A DNA stretch of 64,000 nt from Vitreoscilla stercoraria DSM 513 (lineage in GTDB: Bacteria; Pseudomonadota; Gammaproteobacteria; Burkholderiales; Neisseriaceae). Made by a program: the position numbers and the translations under genes. This document shows, in pieces, positions 8,759 to 17,813 of this stretch. The DNA lies in NCBI RefSeq assembly GCF_000382305.1, contig NZ_KB908024.1, positions 100,460 to 164,459 of the forward strand, in the 5' to 3' direction. Numbering within the stretch: the first letter of the stretch is position 1; each line of letters starts with the position of its first letter. The notes below the pieces were generated by a model. That model ran no database searches and was not told where the DNA came from. It saw nothing but the letters and a program-made list of their open reading frames with translations.

Positions 8759-9963
8759 CATGAGTGTAAACATGCTTGTACCTCGTAATGGAATTTACAA
8801 TCGCTCATGCGGGTGGATTTTTCGGTGAAGAATGCTGCAAATTCATTTTCTCGATAGTGTGAATCCAAGGCTGTGAAGCTTAAAATTAAGCCTTGGTCTG
8901 AGTCTTCAAATGGGGCTAAATGTAGTTTTTTTTGTGCATTGATGGGCAAATCGGACAGCAAACACACATCCAACAACATCAACACATGATTGATGGAAAT
9001 AAAACAAATGACTTTGCCCAGTACATGGGTGATGCCGATGTTGATGCTTAAAGGCGAGGTCAATAAGGCCGAAACTTCTGTATGGCTATCTGTATGTAAT
9101 TGGTATTGTTTTAAAACGGCTTCTGGCAAATTGGGATTTTTTATATTGTGTAAGAGTTTGGTGGCAATAGGATGTTGTAAAAAATCTTCTCCCAAGTAAG
9201 CGGTGAATAAACCCAATGACAAACGCGATAAAAAACGGGTGGCTTCTTGGATGGTGGGTTTGTTTTCAAAGCTTAATGAAACTTGGTTTTGTAATGGTAA
9301 TAAGGCTTGGAATGGATGTTGGCAATTGGATTGCCATATGCATTTGGCTTGATAAGGCTTTAATTGCTTATTCAGTTGCTGTTGTAATATACGCCATGAT
9401 TTGGATGCAGTGTCTGTGTTTTTGGGCGGGCTCACATGAATCAACAATGTCATTTTTTGAATGTGCTCAAATTGTTTGCGCACCGATTTTGCGGCTAAAA
9501 CAATGTCTTCTATGCTCACTTGTTGAATGGTTTGAGGATTAAAAAACAAATACATGGTCGAAGATTGGGCGGACTTTGGCGATGCTGTATGGGATTCTGA
9601 CTCTACATGACGATGGCGTTTTTGCCAGAATAAAAGATGGTGTGAGTAGGCGTGGTATTCGATGCATTCATCGTTTGGAATGTGATTTTCTAAACTGGGA
9701 TATTGCTTGAAATCTAGTATTTCAGGTGTGGGCGTTGTTTGATTGAATATTTTGAGCATTTCCGTTTGTAATAAATAAGAATGTAAAAAGGGTTCGTCTA
9801 TTTGTTTGCTTAAAAGATGATGACAATCGTCACACAATGCCACATGCCTGAGTTTATTGGCACTGTGAGTGCCGCCTAAAGCCATGGGTATGACTGCTTC
9901 TGTGAGCGTGGGCTTGTTTTGCTCTTGGCAGATATAACAAGCTTTGTGGAAATGATTCAACAT
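8758..9963 (-). CDS. Unrecognised protein with degenerate HNH-like zinc domain at the N-terminus
   Basis: I choose the ATG at 9963 (401 residues) because AAAGGA precedes it by six bases; a longer frame to 10011 has no such site. Residues 1-65 carry two CxxC pairs (CYIC and CDDC) bracketing EAVIPMALGGTHSANKLR, the layout of HNH proteins of the DEHVIPxALGG type. The conserved His of that motif is Ala here, so nuclease activity is doubtful. The remaining 330 residues contain no motif I know; they are soluble-looking and fairly Leu/His/Gln-rich. It ends against gabD and is convergent with it. It may be a zinc-binding sensor or regulator, but the function is unknown. Confidence 0.6.
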   Translation of the reverse strand: MLNHFHKACYICQEQNKPTLTEAVIPMALGGTHSANKLRHVALCDDCHHLLSKQIDEPFLHSYLLQTEMLKIFNQTTPTPEILDFKQYPSLENHIPNDECIEYHAYSHHLLFWQKRHRHVESESHTASPKSAQSSTMYLFFNPQTIQQVSIEDIVLAAKSVRKQFEHIQKMTLLIHVSPPKNTDTASKSWRILQQQLNKQLKPYQAKCIWQSNCQHPFQALLPLQNQVSLSFENKPTIQEATRFLSRLSLGLFTAYLGEDFLQHPIATKLLHNIKNPNLPEAVLKQYQLHTDSHTEVSALLTSPLSINIGITHVLGKVICFISINHVLMLLDVCLLSDLPINAQKKLHLAPFEDSDQGLILSFTALDSHYRENEFAAFFTEKSTRMSDCKFHYEVQACLHS

Positions 9964-10396
9964 GGTTAATCCTTTGGGTTTTGTAATTGATATGGATATT
10001 TTTAAATGCAATGTGAATTTTATCTTGTCTTTTTAAGAGATTGACTTTAATCAAATAAGTTGCTTATTTGTTGAAATTCTAGTCAAATCATAGGTATAAG
10101 TAGCAATAAGTGTGCTGTAGGAAAGGTGCAGAATGCTGATAAGGTGCCGTATGAAAATGTCTTGATGGATGTATAAAACTGTATTTTCGTATGGATTTTT
10201 TTAATGTGTTTTAGGGTGCTTGGCTTTCACAGGTTTTTTCTTGGGTTTTAGAATGGGATGTTTGTTTTTGGTTAAACGTTACAAATAAGTTGTTCTAAAA
10301 ATAGCTGGATTAAGTAAAAACTCACCAACCGTTGTAAGGCTTACTTGCAATGAAATAGGTGTATGACGTGCCGTCACGATGAGAAAGAGGTGAAAC
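9964..10396. other. Intergenic region between two divergent unrecognised genes
   Basis: About 430 bases, AT-rich, with no supported ORF or RNA gene. It must contain the promoters for the minus-strand HNH-like gene and the plus-strand gene at 10397. A short GACG/CGTC inverted repeat lies near 10368. Nothing more convincing was seen. Confidence 0.5.
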
Positions 10397-10939
10397 ATGT
10401 TGGAAAATATCAAAAGGCTTTCCGAGAAAAGCAAATTAGACACTCAATTGCAAGAAGCCCGTCAAGTGCGCAGCAGGGCGGTTCAATCGGTATTGGAAAC
10501 TTATTTAGAACATCAAAAAAGGGTGTTAATGCAGGCTTTGAATCAACATGGTTTTGAGGTGGTGGTATTTGAAAACCAGCGGGTGATTAAGGCGGAAATT
10601 GGCAGTTTGATGTTGCGCTTTCAATTGCCTGATTTGGGAACACGTTATTTGGGTGCTTTGTCGGTATTGGAATTGTCGGTACACAATGGCACACGGCGCA
10701 AAGAGTTTAAAATTTTCATTAAATTGAACCAAACAGAGCAGAAAAACAATGTGCCGATTTTGGTGAAAGATCAAGATGCGAATATGGTGATGGATGCCAT
10801 TGCAGCGTATCGTGATTTAAGCCATGTCAAAGAAGAAAATTTGGTGTCGCAATTGTTTGAAATCCCGATTTTGGCGGCAACGCCTTTGGGTGTGGACAAT
10901 TGGGATAAATTAACCGATGTGGCTTTAAGCAAATGCTAA
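10397..10939 (+). CDS. Hypothetical protein, 180 residues
   Basis: The start ATG is preceded by GAGGTG at good spacing, and codon use matches the housekeeping genes nearby. Residues 1-45 are predicted helical and charged (QEARQVRSRAVQSVLETYLEHQKR). The middle looks like alternating beta strands with a conserved-looking FKIFIKLN segment, and there is no signal peptide or membrane segment. I do not recognise the family. It is transcribed alone, followed by a DUS hairpin at 10976. It is probably a cytosolic protein of unknown role. Confidence 0.65.
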   Translation: MLENIKRLSEKSKLDTQLQEARQVRSRAVQSVLETYLEHQKRVLMQALNQHGFEVVVFENQRVIKAEIGSLMLRFQLPDLGTRYLGALSVLELSVHNGTRRKEFKIFIKLNQTEQKNNVPILVKDQDANMVMDAIAAYRDLSHVKEENLVSQLFEIPILAATPLGVDNWDKLTDVALSKC

Positions 10940-10975
10940 AGCCATAGCATTAATCCTTTTATAATGAATGCCATC

Positions 10976-11005
10976 AAGCGTCCTGTAAATATTTACAGGA
11001 CGCTT
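10976..11005. repeat. Inverted pair of DUS-like repeats
   Basis: Exact copies at 10978-10988 and 10993-11003 (inverted) build a perfect stem from AAGCGTCCTGTAAAT and ATTTACAGGACGCTT. Only three T residues follow, so termination would be weak. It separates the hypothetical gene from recO. Confidence 0.85.
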
Positions 11006-11103
11006 TGTCATACTTTTGATGGTTTAAATGCATCTCTTATTGCGGGAAATACAATGAAGCGAGGACACGGAGTCTTTGCTATAATTGCCTTCACAATATC
11101 TAT

Positions 11104-11886
11104 TTGAAGTGTCTGATTTTGAGTCGACAATCTACCGCCAAAATCCGCGTGGATGGGCAGCCGATGTTTGTTTTGTCTAGCAGCCCGTGGCGCGAATCCA
11201 GCTTGGCTTTGGAAGTGTTTAGCCGAGATTATGGGCGTTTGTCCTTGATTGCTCGGAGTGCTCGCAAACGACAAAGTGATTTGCGTGGTGTGTTGATGCC
11301 GTTTGTACCTTTACAGGCCGCTTGGTTTGGTCAAAATGAACATTACACTTTGCATACCGCACAATGGTTAGGTGGTTGGGCACAGCCTACAGGACAGGCT
11401 TTGATGAGTGCTTGGTATGTGAATGAATTGTTGCTCAAATTGACTGCGCGCGAAGATGCGATGCCGCATTTGTATCAAGGTCTGTGTGAGGTGATGCAGG
11501 CTTTGAGTTTCAATCAACAGACTGCCCAAGCCTTGCGTCAATTTGAATGGTGCTTATTGCAAAGCTTGGGCGTGGCACCTGATTTGCGCCAAGATGAGCA
11601 TGAGCAAGCATTGGATGCACACAGCCAATATTGGATGCGTCCTGAAAATGCACCATTTAAAATCGGTTCGGATGCTCGTATCAATCACATGCGTGATGCA
11701 GTTGTGGTAACGGGCGCGACTTTATTGGCATTGCAAGGACAAACACCTTGGAGCGATGTCGCCCACAAAGAGGCTTTGCGTTTGAATCGCAGCCTCATTC
11801 AATTTCGATTGCCGCAAGGCTTGCACAGCCGTGATGTTTTGCAGCAATTACAACAATGGAAACAAGACCTCAACCTTCATTTGTAG
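11104..11886 (+). CDS. recO: DNA repair protein RecO
   Basis: RecO mediates RecA loading and strand annealing in the RecFOR pathway. The N-terminal OB-fold pattern is clear ([38 protein letters not shown]), followed by the helical middle domain ([25 protein letters not shown]) typical of the family. The length of about 250 residues is normal. The start is uncertain: the frame opens at TTG 11104 with no clear SD, and an in-frame GTG at 11149 is also possible. It begins the overlapping run recO-pdxJ-acpS, the same order as in E. coli and many proteobacteria. A DUS variant (GCGGCCTGTAA, inverted, 11311-11321) lies inside. Confidence 0.88.
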   Translation: MKCLILSRQSTAKIRVDGQPMFVLSSSPWRESSLALEVFSRDYGRLSLIARSARKRQSDLRGVLMPFVPLQAAWFGQNEHYTLHTAQWLGGWAQPTGQALMSAWYVNELLLKLTAREDAMPHLYQGLCEVMQALSFNQQTAQALRQFEWCLLQSLGVAPDLRQDEHEQALDAHSQYWMRPENAPFKIGSDARINHMRDAVVVTGATLLALQGQTPWSDVAHKEALRLNRSLIQFRLPQGLHSRDVLQQLQQWKQDLNLHL

Positions 11887-11894
11887 GAGTCAGT

Positions 11895-12638
11895 ATGTTA
11901 TTAGGTGTCAATATCGACCACGTAGCGACTTTGCGCAATGCGCGTGGAACCACTTATCCTAGCCCGTTGGAAGCGGCTTTGTTGGCGGAAACGCATGGTG
12001 CGGATTTGATTACTTTGCATTTGCGTGAAGACCGTCGTCATATCAAAGATGCGGATGTGGCGTTGATTAAGCAAGTGTTGAAAACCCGCATGAATTTGGA
12101 AATGGCATTGACCGAAGAGATGTTGGCGCATGCTTTGGTTATTCAACCTGAAGATGTGTGTTTGGTGCCTGAAAAGCGGGAAGAGGTGACCACAGAAGGC
12201 GGTCTGGATGTGGTTGGGCAGCGTAAAAAAGTCGCTAAATATGTGAAAAAACTCAAAGAAGCAGGTATTCGTGTGTCTTTGTTCATTGATGCTGATGCCG
12301 ATCAAATCATTGCCGCGCATGAAGTTGGCGCGCCTGTGATTGAATTGCATACGGGCGCTTATGCCGATGCTGACAATCATGAAAAACAAGCTTATGAATT
12401 GGCACGCATTGCTGCAGGGGCGGAATTGGCGGCGGAATTGGGTTTGGTGGTCAATGCAGGACATGGCTTGAACATTCACAATGTTACACCGATTGCGCAA
12501 TTGTCACACATTCGTGAATTGAATATTGGTCATGCTTTGATTGCACAATCGGTATTTTTGGGCTTGCCTGAAGCCATTCGACAAATGAAAGAAGTGATGC
12601 ACCGCGCACGTACTTTGGCAGCGATTCAAGAAGGGTAA
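11895..12638 (+). CDS. pdxJ: Pyridoxine 5'-phosphate synthase
   Basis: PdxJ condenses 1-deoxy-xylulose 5-phosphate with 3-amino-2-oxopropyl phosphate to give pyridoxine 5'-phosphate. The family N-terminus [18 protein letters not shown] and the segments [28 protein letters not shown] and HTGAYAD are all present in a 247-residue TIM-barrel protein. Start ATG 11895 has GGAG upstream and fits the family length; a longer frame to 11856 overlaps recO and adds non-conserved residues. The next gene overlaps by one base (TAATG), suggesting coupled translation. Confidence 0.95.
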   Translation: MLLGVNIDHVATLRNARGTTYPSPLEAALLAETHGADLITLHLREDRRHIKDADVALIKQVLKTRMNLEMALTEEMLAHALVIQPEDVCLVPEKREEVTTEGGLDVVGQRKKVAKYVKKLKEAGIRVSLFIDADADQIIAAHEVGAPVIELHTGAYADADNHEKQAYELARIAAGAELAAELGLVVNAGHGLNIHNVTPIAQLSHIRELNIGHALIAQSVFLGLPEAIRQMKEVMHRARTLAAIQEG

Positions 12639-13024
12639 TGGTTGTAATGATTTATGGTATTGGTACGGATATGGTGGATGTAAAACGCATCGAGCGTTTG
12701 TATGAACAATACAAAGATGCGTTTGCTTTGAAAATTTTATCGCGCTTGGAATATTTGGAATGGCAAAGCCATCCGCAGCCTGTGGCATTTTTGGCCAAGC
12801 GTTTTGCTGCCAAAGAAGCAGTGAGCAAAGCTTTGAATACGGGTCTGCGCTCGCCTGTGAGTTTGGCTAATATTGGCGTGGTACATGATGCATTGGGCAA
12901 GCCTGAATTGTGGTTTGATGAATCTTTGCAAATTTGGTTGGACGAACGAGGTGTCAAGAATGTGCATGTGAGTTTTACCGATGAAGCACATTATTGTTTG
13001 GCATTTGTGGTGGCAGAAAAATGA
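12638..13024 (+). CDS. acpS: Holo-[acyl-carrier-protein] synthase
   Basis: AcpS transfers 4'-phosphopantetheine from CoA to the acyl carrier protein. The metal-binding Asp11 in YGIGTDMVDVKRIE and Glu60 in KRFAAKEAVSKAL are intact, and 128 residues is the usual length. The ATG at 12638 overlaps the pdxJ stop; a second ATG three codons later is possible. Its stop overlaps the next start (ATGA). Confidence 0.94.
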   Translation: MVVMIYGIGTDMVDVKRIERLYEQYKDAFALKILSRLEYLEWQSHPQPVAFLAKRFAAKEAVSKALNTGLRSPVSLANIGVVHDALGKPELWFDESLQIWLDERGVKNVHVSFTDEAHYCLAFVVAEK

Positions 13025-13782
13025 GTGTGAAGTTGACCCATGTGGTTGCGGCGGTGATTTTGAATGAGCGTGGCGAATTTTTATTAAGCTCGCGTCCTGA
13101 AGGTAAGGCATATGCTGGATTTTGGGAATTTGCAGGCGGTAAAGTGGAAGCAGGTGAAACCGAATTGGCGGCTTTACAGCGTGAATTGCACGAAGAGCTC
13201 GGCATTCAAATTGCTGCTGCGACACCGTGGTTGACCAAAACGTATCGCTATGAACATGCGCATGTGTATTTGCGTTTTTTCCGTGTATTGCCGCAGCAAT
13301 GGCAAGGCGAGATTCAATGTCGTGAGCAGCAACAATATTCATGGCAACAAGCAGGACGTTTTGATGTGGAGCCGATGTTGCCTGCCAATGGCCCGATTTT
13401 GCGTGCTTTGAGTTTGCCTTGGTTGTTAAAAGGGCGTCCTGAAAGCGGTTGGCGTGGTCAAAATGGTGTGGGTGAGGTGTGGATGGCGTTTGATGTGGCC
13501 GCTGATGTGGTTTTACACACAAATATGCACTTGCCTACTGTCCAAACAGAAACTTTACATTTGCTGCCTTGGTCTGTGTCTGCGCAAGAATGTGCGGGGG
13601 ATGGTTGGTGGTGGCGTCCTGTTGCTTTGTCAGATATTGAGACGTTGTGTGTTCAATTGCGCAAGCGTCCTGTAGACATGCCTATGGTGGTTTTGCTTGA
13701 TGAACATTTAATGAATCAGGCATCGATACTGCAAGACTTGGGTGTGCATGTGGCTGTGACAATGGCAGAGGATACGGCATGA
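13021..13782 (+). CDS. Nudix hydrolase (MutT family) with C-terminal extension
   Basis: Residues 1 to about 130 form a MutT-like domain with a full Nudix box (GGKVEAGETELAALQRELHEELGI) and the upstream SSRPEGKAYAGFWEFAGG segment typical of 8-oxo-dGTP pyrophosphohydrolases, which clean oxidised nucleotides from the pool. The remaining 120 or so residues are not an obvious ThiE domain. Neisseria MutT homologues carry a comparable tail, as I recall. The start at 13021 overlaps the acpS stop (ATGA); a longer frame to 12994 is unlikely. Two DUS-core matches (near 13437 and 13666) fall inside. Confidence 0.85.
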   Translation: MSVKLTHVVAAVILNERGEFLLSSRPEGKAYAGFWEFAGGKVEAGETELAALQRELHEELGIQIAAATPWLTKTYRYEHAHVYLRFFRVLPQQWQGEIQCREQQQYSWQQAGRFDVEPMLPANGPILRALSLPWLLKGRPESGWRGQNGVGEVWMAFDVAADVVLHTNMHLPTVQTETLHLLPWSVSAQECAGDGWWWRPVALSDIETLCVQLRKRPVDMPMVVLLDEHLMNQASILQDLGVHVAVTMAEDTA

Positions 13783-14210
13783 AAAAACATGTATTGTTAT
13801 TGATTGCCATTGTTATTGTGGCAGCGATTATGGCAAAAATCATTGCGGTGGTGGCGTTTACCGATACCAAGACTGTTCAAGCTTTGGATGCGCCACAAAT
13901 CACATGCGAGCTGGAAAAAAATTGCGTTTTGGATGCGCAAACCCAAGTGAAAAGTTTGGAGCGTTTGCGTTTGAATCAACCATTTCATGTGGTGTTGCAA
14001 TCGAATACACCTGTTGAAGAAGTGTCTGTGAGTTTCAGTATGACGGACATGGAAATTGGTTATAACCGTTATAAATTAACGACTGAAGATGGCAAAACAT
14101 GGAAAACGGAAATCAAACTGCCATTTTGTACACTCAGTCGTGCCGATTACATTGCCACATGGCGTGTGGGTGGGCGCAAATATGAAAGTTTGTTGAATGT
14201 CACTGATTAA
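13779..14210 (+). CDS. Small membrane-anchored hypothetical protein
   Basis: A 143-residue protein with an N-terminal hydrophobic segment (residues 4-27) and a short periplasmic domain. The pattern MTDMEIGYNRYKL...LPFC...DYIATWRVG resembles small immunoglobulin-like FixH-type periplasmic domains, but I cannot assign a function. It overlaps the upstream Nudix gene by four bases (ATGA), so it is the last member of the recO run. Confidence 0.65.
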   Translation: MKKHVLLLIAIVIVAAIMAKIIAVVAFTDTKTVQALDAPQITCELEKNCVLDAQTQVKSLERLRLNQPFHVVLQSNTPVEEVSVSFSMTDMEIGYNRYKLTTEDGKTWKTEIKLPFCTLSRADYIATWRVGGRKYESLLNVTD

Positions 14211-14276
14211 TGTGGGCAAGCTGGTTTTGCATTACAATGAGGCTGAATTCACCATCTTGATACAAAAGGAATTGTC

Positions 14277-14597
14277 ATGATTGCAAAAAAAATCTTGGAA
14301 GAAATTTCGTCTAAATTGGGCGATACCATTGCACAAAGTCCTGCCAAAGACATCGAAAAAAACGTCAAAACCTTGATGGGTTCGGCTTTTAATCGCATGG
14401 ATTTGGTGACGCGTGAAGAGTTTGATATTCAGCAACAAGTGTTGATCAAAACCCGTGAAATGTTGGGTAAATTAGAACAACGTGTGGCTCAATTGGAAGC
14501 GGCGCAAGGTTTGACTCAAGTGGAAACGGCAGCTTCGGTAGATACGGCATCTGCTGAAGCTGAAGCGTCTGTGACAGAGGACAAAGCCGCTTCATAA
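14277..14597 (+). CDS. ubiK: Ubiquinone biosynthesis accessory factor UbiK (YqiC/BMFP family)
   Basis: A 106-residue coiled-coil protein. The segment SPAKDIEKNVKTLMGSAFNRMDLVTREEFDIQQQVLIKTREML followed by a leucine-zipper-like helix is diagnostic of this family, which assists the cytosolic Ubi complex with UbiJ. The C-terminus is Ala/Glu-rich and low in complexity. RBS AAGGA precedes the ATG. The comM gene follows after 12 bases, the order seen in Neisseria. Confidence 0.88.
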   Translation: MIAKKILEEISSKLGDTIAQSPAKDIEKNVKTLMGSAFNRMDLVTREEFDIQQQVLIKTREMLGKLEQRVAQLEAAQGLTQVETAASVDTASAEAEASVTEDKAAS

Positions 14598-14609
14598 AAG
14601 GAGTCTGAC

Positions 14610-16124
14610 ATGTCGTTGGCAATGGTGTATTCGAGGGCTTTGACTGGAATGAACGCACCTTTGGTGGAGGTAGAAGCCCACTTAGCCAACGGCTTGCCTG
14701 CTTTTAATTTGGTTGGCTTGCCAGACACGGAAGTCAAAGAAAGTCGTGAGCGCGTTCGTGCTGCGATTGTACAATCAGGATTTGAATTTCCTACCAAAAA
14801 AATCACGGTCAATTTGGCACCTGCTGATTTGCCCAAAGATTCAGGTCGCTTTGATTTGCCGATTGCGATTGCCATTTTGTTGGCATCAGGTCAAATCAAA
14901 CCACAACAAACAGACATTTTACAATTTGAATTTGCTGGAGAATTGGCGCTTTCAGGACGCTTGCGACCGATTCGAGGCGCTTTGGCGATGGCTGTGGCTT
15001 GTGCTAGCCACCAACGAGCATTTGTTTTGCCTAGTGTGAGTGCAGAGCAAGCGGCATTGTTGCCTGATGCGACGGTGTATGCTGCCGAAAGCTTGAGCCA
15101 AGTGGCAGCGCAATTGAATGGTTTGCAGCCGTGGCAAATAGCGCAATATGATGGTGTGGCGCAAACGCCCGAAGCATTGTTGGATTTGGTCGATGTTAAG
15201 GGTCAGCACAGCGCACGTTTTGCATTGGAAGTGGCTGCGGCTGGTGGGCATCATTTATTGATGTTAGGGCCGCCAGGCACAGGGAAATCCATGTTGGCGC
15301 AGCGTTTGCCCAGTATTTTACCCCCTTTGAATACGCAAGAGCGTTTGAGTTTGGCCAGTATTCGTTCTTTATTGATGCAGAAAACAGCCGATGTTTTGCC
15401 TGCGCATCGTCCTTTTATTGCACCACATCACTCTGCTTCATTGGCTTCATTGGTCGGTGGTGGCTCAGACCCTAAGCCTGGCGCGGTTTCTTTGGCGCAT
15501 CACGGCATTTTGTTTTTGGATGAGTTGCCAGAGTTTGACCGAAAAGTATTGGAATCTTTGCGTGAGCCATTAGAGCAAGGTGAAATTCACATTTCTAGAG
15601 CCAAAAGCCATGTGGTATTTCCTGCACAATTTCAATTGGTCGCAGCGATGAATCCTTGTCCTTGTGGTTTTTCAGGACACCCCAGTAAGCCATGCCGTTG
15701 TTCTGTGGAAAGCATACAACGCTATCGAGGGAAAATTTCAGGACCTTTGTTAGATCGCATGGATATTATTATTGAAGTACCTGCTTTGGGGCATGATGAT
15801 TTGATATTGAAAAGCATACCTGAAAGCAGTGCGGCTGTTAAAATGCGTGTACATGACGCTTACATTTTACAACAGCAGCGACAAGGTAAGAGCAATGCGG
15901 CTTTAGGGGTTGCGCAATTGCAAAGCTTGGCAAAAATTGAAAATGATGCGCAAGCTTATTTGTCAAAAATAATCAATGATTTGGGCTTGTCTGTGCGTGT
16001 GTTTCATCGTTTGTTAAGATTGGCCCGTACCTGCGCAGACTTGCAAAGAAATGATACAGTTAAGGTTCAGCATATCATTCAGGCAATACAGTTGCGAAGG
16101 GCGGGGTCAAATCGCTTTAGTTAA
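14610..16124 (+). CDS. comM: ComM/YifB family Mg-chelatase-like AAA+ ATPase
   Basis: A 504-residue protein with the N-terminal Lon-like fold (MSLAMVYSRALTGMNAPLVEVEAHLANGLP), Walker A GPPGTGKS (220-227), LFLDELPEF Walker B, and the cysteine cluster NPCPCGFSGHPSKPCRCS. ComM hexamers drive branch migration during natural transformation in Haemophilus and Vibrio. Its presence together with the abundant DUS-like repeat fits a naturally competent organism. AGGAG precedes the start. It is probably co-transcribed with ubiK. Confidence 0.93.
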   Translation: MSLAMVYSRALTGMNAPLVEVEAHLANGLPAFNLVGLPDTEVKESRERVRAAIVQSGFEFPTKKITVNLAPADLPKDSGRFDLPIAIAILLASGQIKPQQTDILQFEFAGELALSGRLRPIRGALAMAVACASHQRAFVLPSVSAEQAALLPDATVYAAESLSQVAAQLNGLQPWQIAQYDGVAQTPEALLDLVDVKGQHSARFALEVAAAGGHHLLMLGPPGTGKSMLAQRLPSILPPLNTQERLSLASIRSLLMQKTADVLPAHRPFIAPHHSASLASLVGGGSDPKPGAVSLAHHGILFLDELPEFDRKVLESLREPLEQGEIHISRAKSHVVFPAQFQLVAAMNPCPCGFSGHPSKPCRCSVESIQRYRGKISGPLLDRMDIIIEVPALGHDDLILKSIPESSAAVKMRVHDAYILQQQRQGKSNAALGVAQLQSLAKIENDAQAYLSKIINDLGLSVRVFHRLLRLARTCADLQRNDTVKVQHIIQAIQLRRAGSNRFS

Positions 16125-16188
16125 CATTTAAAACTTGGTAACATAACGCCGATTCTGTCATTCTGCGTTCAGAAAGTACATATTTAAT

Positions 16189-17007
16189 ATGAATAAAAAA
16201 ATGTATCAGCGACAAAGCAAGTCTAAGTCATCGGGGAAAACTTTGACAGGGATTTTGATTGGTTTGATTTTGGGCGCTGTCATTATTGCGGTGTTGTTAT
16301 GGTTTTTGAATCAAAATCGTGTGCCAACAGAGCCGCAAAAAACATCGCAAAACAAAGATGTCGAAATTATGATTCCCAATCAAGCCGTTTTGCCTGATAC
16401 GCGAGAGATTTCGGGGTCTGTGGCGTCGGCAGTATCGGTGGTGGAAGAGTCTGTCAGTGGTTGGATAGAGGTGGATGAGGGGCTAGATGAGGCGGATAAA
16501 TCAGTCAGCTTGTCGCCTGTGATTTTGCCTTCGTCTAAGTCTGAAACAGGACAATCCTCATTGACTGATGAAAAAGCTAAGGACAAACCCGAGCTAAAAA
16601 AACAGCCTGAAGTGAAAAAACCAGTTGAACACAAAGCGCCTGTAGCACCAGAGAAGATTAAACCAAGCGCAGAGCAGATTTTAGAGCACGGTAGCGTAGA
16701 AAAAGCGCGTGCCGCAGCAAAAACTGAGACTGTTGCGAAAGAAACACCACCTAAAAAAGAAGCTATAAATAAAAAAGCAACGTCCGCCAAAGTGCAAGCG
16801 GGTTCTTATGGTAAAACTGAGCAGGCTGAGGCACAGCGTGCGAAGTTGGCATTATTGGGTATTGCTTCACATATCGAGTCCGCTCAGGTGAATGGCAAAA
16901 CAGTACACCGTGTGCGTACGGAAACTTTGAGTGGCGAGCAAGCAGCTCAAGTGCGTCAAAAGTTACAACAGCAAGGCATTGATGCTATTACGGTAAGTGG
17001 CCAATAA
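16189..17007 (+). CDS. SPOR-domain cell-division-type membrane protein
   Basis: A bitopic protein of 272 residues. It has a basic N-terminus, a transmembrane segment at about 18-41 and a long Lys/Glu/Pro-rich linker. The C-terminal SPOR domain (KVQAGSYGKTEQAEAQRAKL to the end) binds denuded septal peptidoglycan. The layout is that of FtsN, but the linker lacks a visible FtsN E-domain, so I give no symbol. dsbA follows 40 bases downstream, as in other Neisseriaceae. Confidence 0.82.
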   Translation: MNKKMYQRQSKSKSSGKTLTGILIGLILGAVIIAVLLWFLNQNRVPTEPQKTSQNKDVEIMIPNQAVLPDTREISGSVASAVSVVEESVSGWIEVDEGLDEADKSVSLSPVILPSSKSETGQSSLTDEKAKDKPELKKQPEVKKPVEHKAPVAPEKIKPSAEQILEHGSVEKARAAAKTETVAKETPPKKEAINKKATSAKVQAGSYGKTEQAEAQRAKLALLGIASHIESAQVNGKTVHRVRTETLSGEQAAQVRQKLQQQGIDAITVSGQ

Positions 17008-17047
17008 ACGGTGCGCATCATCAAATAGAAATGCATAAGGAAATAAC

Positions 17048-17731
17048 ATGTTACAAAAATGGATTGCAACTGCGGTATTAGCGCTGGGCTTTGTGGGTGT
17101 GTCGCAAGCGGCATTGGTTGAGGGGCAAGACTTTGCAGTATTGCCTAAACCTGTACCTCAATTGCAACAGGATAAAATTGAAGTTTTAGAGTTTTTTGGC
17201 TATTTCTGTATTCATTGTAAGAACTTAGATCCTACTTTGTTAGCCCATGTGAAAAAAATGCCAAGTGATACTTATTTCCGTGGTGAACATGTGGTGTGGC
17301 GACCTGAAGACATTGGTTTGGCGCGTATTACAGCAGCGGTGAATGCTTCTGGTTTAAAATACCAAGCCAACCCTGCGATTTTCAAAGCAGTGATGGATGA
17401 GAAGATTAATTTAAGCAATCCTGATGTGTTTAAAGATTGGGTTGTGAAACAAACGGCATTTGATGGTCAAAAATTATTGGCAGCTTACAATGGTTTTCAA
17501 AATCAAGCTGAAGCCAAAGCGATGGCGCAATTAAGTGCAGACCATGCCATCCAAAGTACGCCAACGATTATTATTGGCGGCAAATACCGTTTGTTATCTC
17601 AAGACATGAATAAATTGGATGAATTGATTGATAAGGTACGTCAAGAGCGTGGTATGCCAGCGGCACAAATCAAAGCGGCAGTGAAAATGCCTGCAACTGG
17701 TGCTCGTTTGGCTAAGGCCGCTAATCAATAA
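17048..17731 (+). CDS. dsbA: Periplasmic thiol:disulfide interchange protein DsbA
   Basis: A 227-residue precursor with a signal peptide (cleavage expected after VSQA, about residue 21). The thioredoxin-fold active site is Cys54-Ile-His-Cys57, against CPHC in E. coli and, as I recall, CVHC in Neisseria, and the cis-Pro loop QSTPTIIIGG is present. It inserts disulfides into secreted proteins and pilus components. The start has AAGGA upstream. An intrinsic terminator follows the gene. Confidence 0.92.
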   Translation: MLQKWIATAVLALGFVGVSQAALVEGQDFAVLPKPVPQLQQDKIEVLEFFGYFCIHCKNLDPTLLAHVKKMPSDTYFRGEHVVWRPEDIGLARITAAVNASGLKYQANPAIFKAVMDEKINLSNPDVFKDWVVKQTAFDGQKLLAAYNGFQNQAEAKAMAQLSADHAIQSTPTIIIGGKYRLLSQDMNKLDELIDKVRQERGMPAAQIKAAVKMPATGARLAKAANQ

Positions 17732-17759
17732 ACTGAGTGAAAATCAATTTTTGTAGTAG

Positions 17760-17786
17760 GGCAGCTTATGACAAGCTGCCTTTTTT
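17760..17786 (+). terminator. Intrinsic terminator after dsbA
   Basis: An 8-bp stem GGCAGCTT/AAGCTGCC (17760-17767, 17773-17780) with a 5-base loop and TTTTTT directly after. Confidence 0.9.
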
Positions 17787-17813
17787 AGTGCATGCGAGAT
17801 ATCTTGAGGTTGA

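Noticed and set aside
12737..13522. 261-residue minus-strand ORF opposite acpS and the Nudix gene
   Set aside because: His/Gln/Ser-rich shadow crossing two well-supported overlapping genes.
17054..17115. A lipoprotein signal for DsbA instead of a cleavable one
   Set aside because: There is no Cys after the hydrophobic core; cleavage after VSQA fits signal peptidase I.
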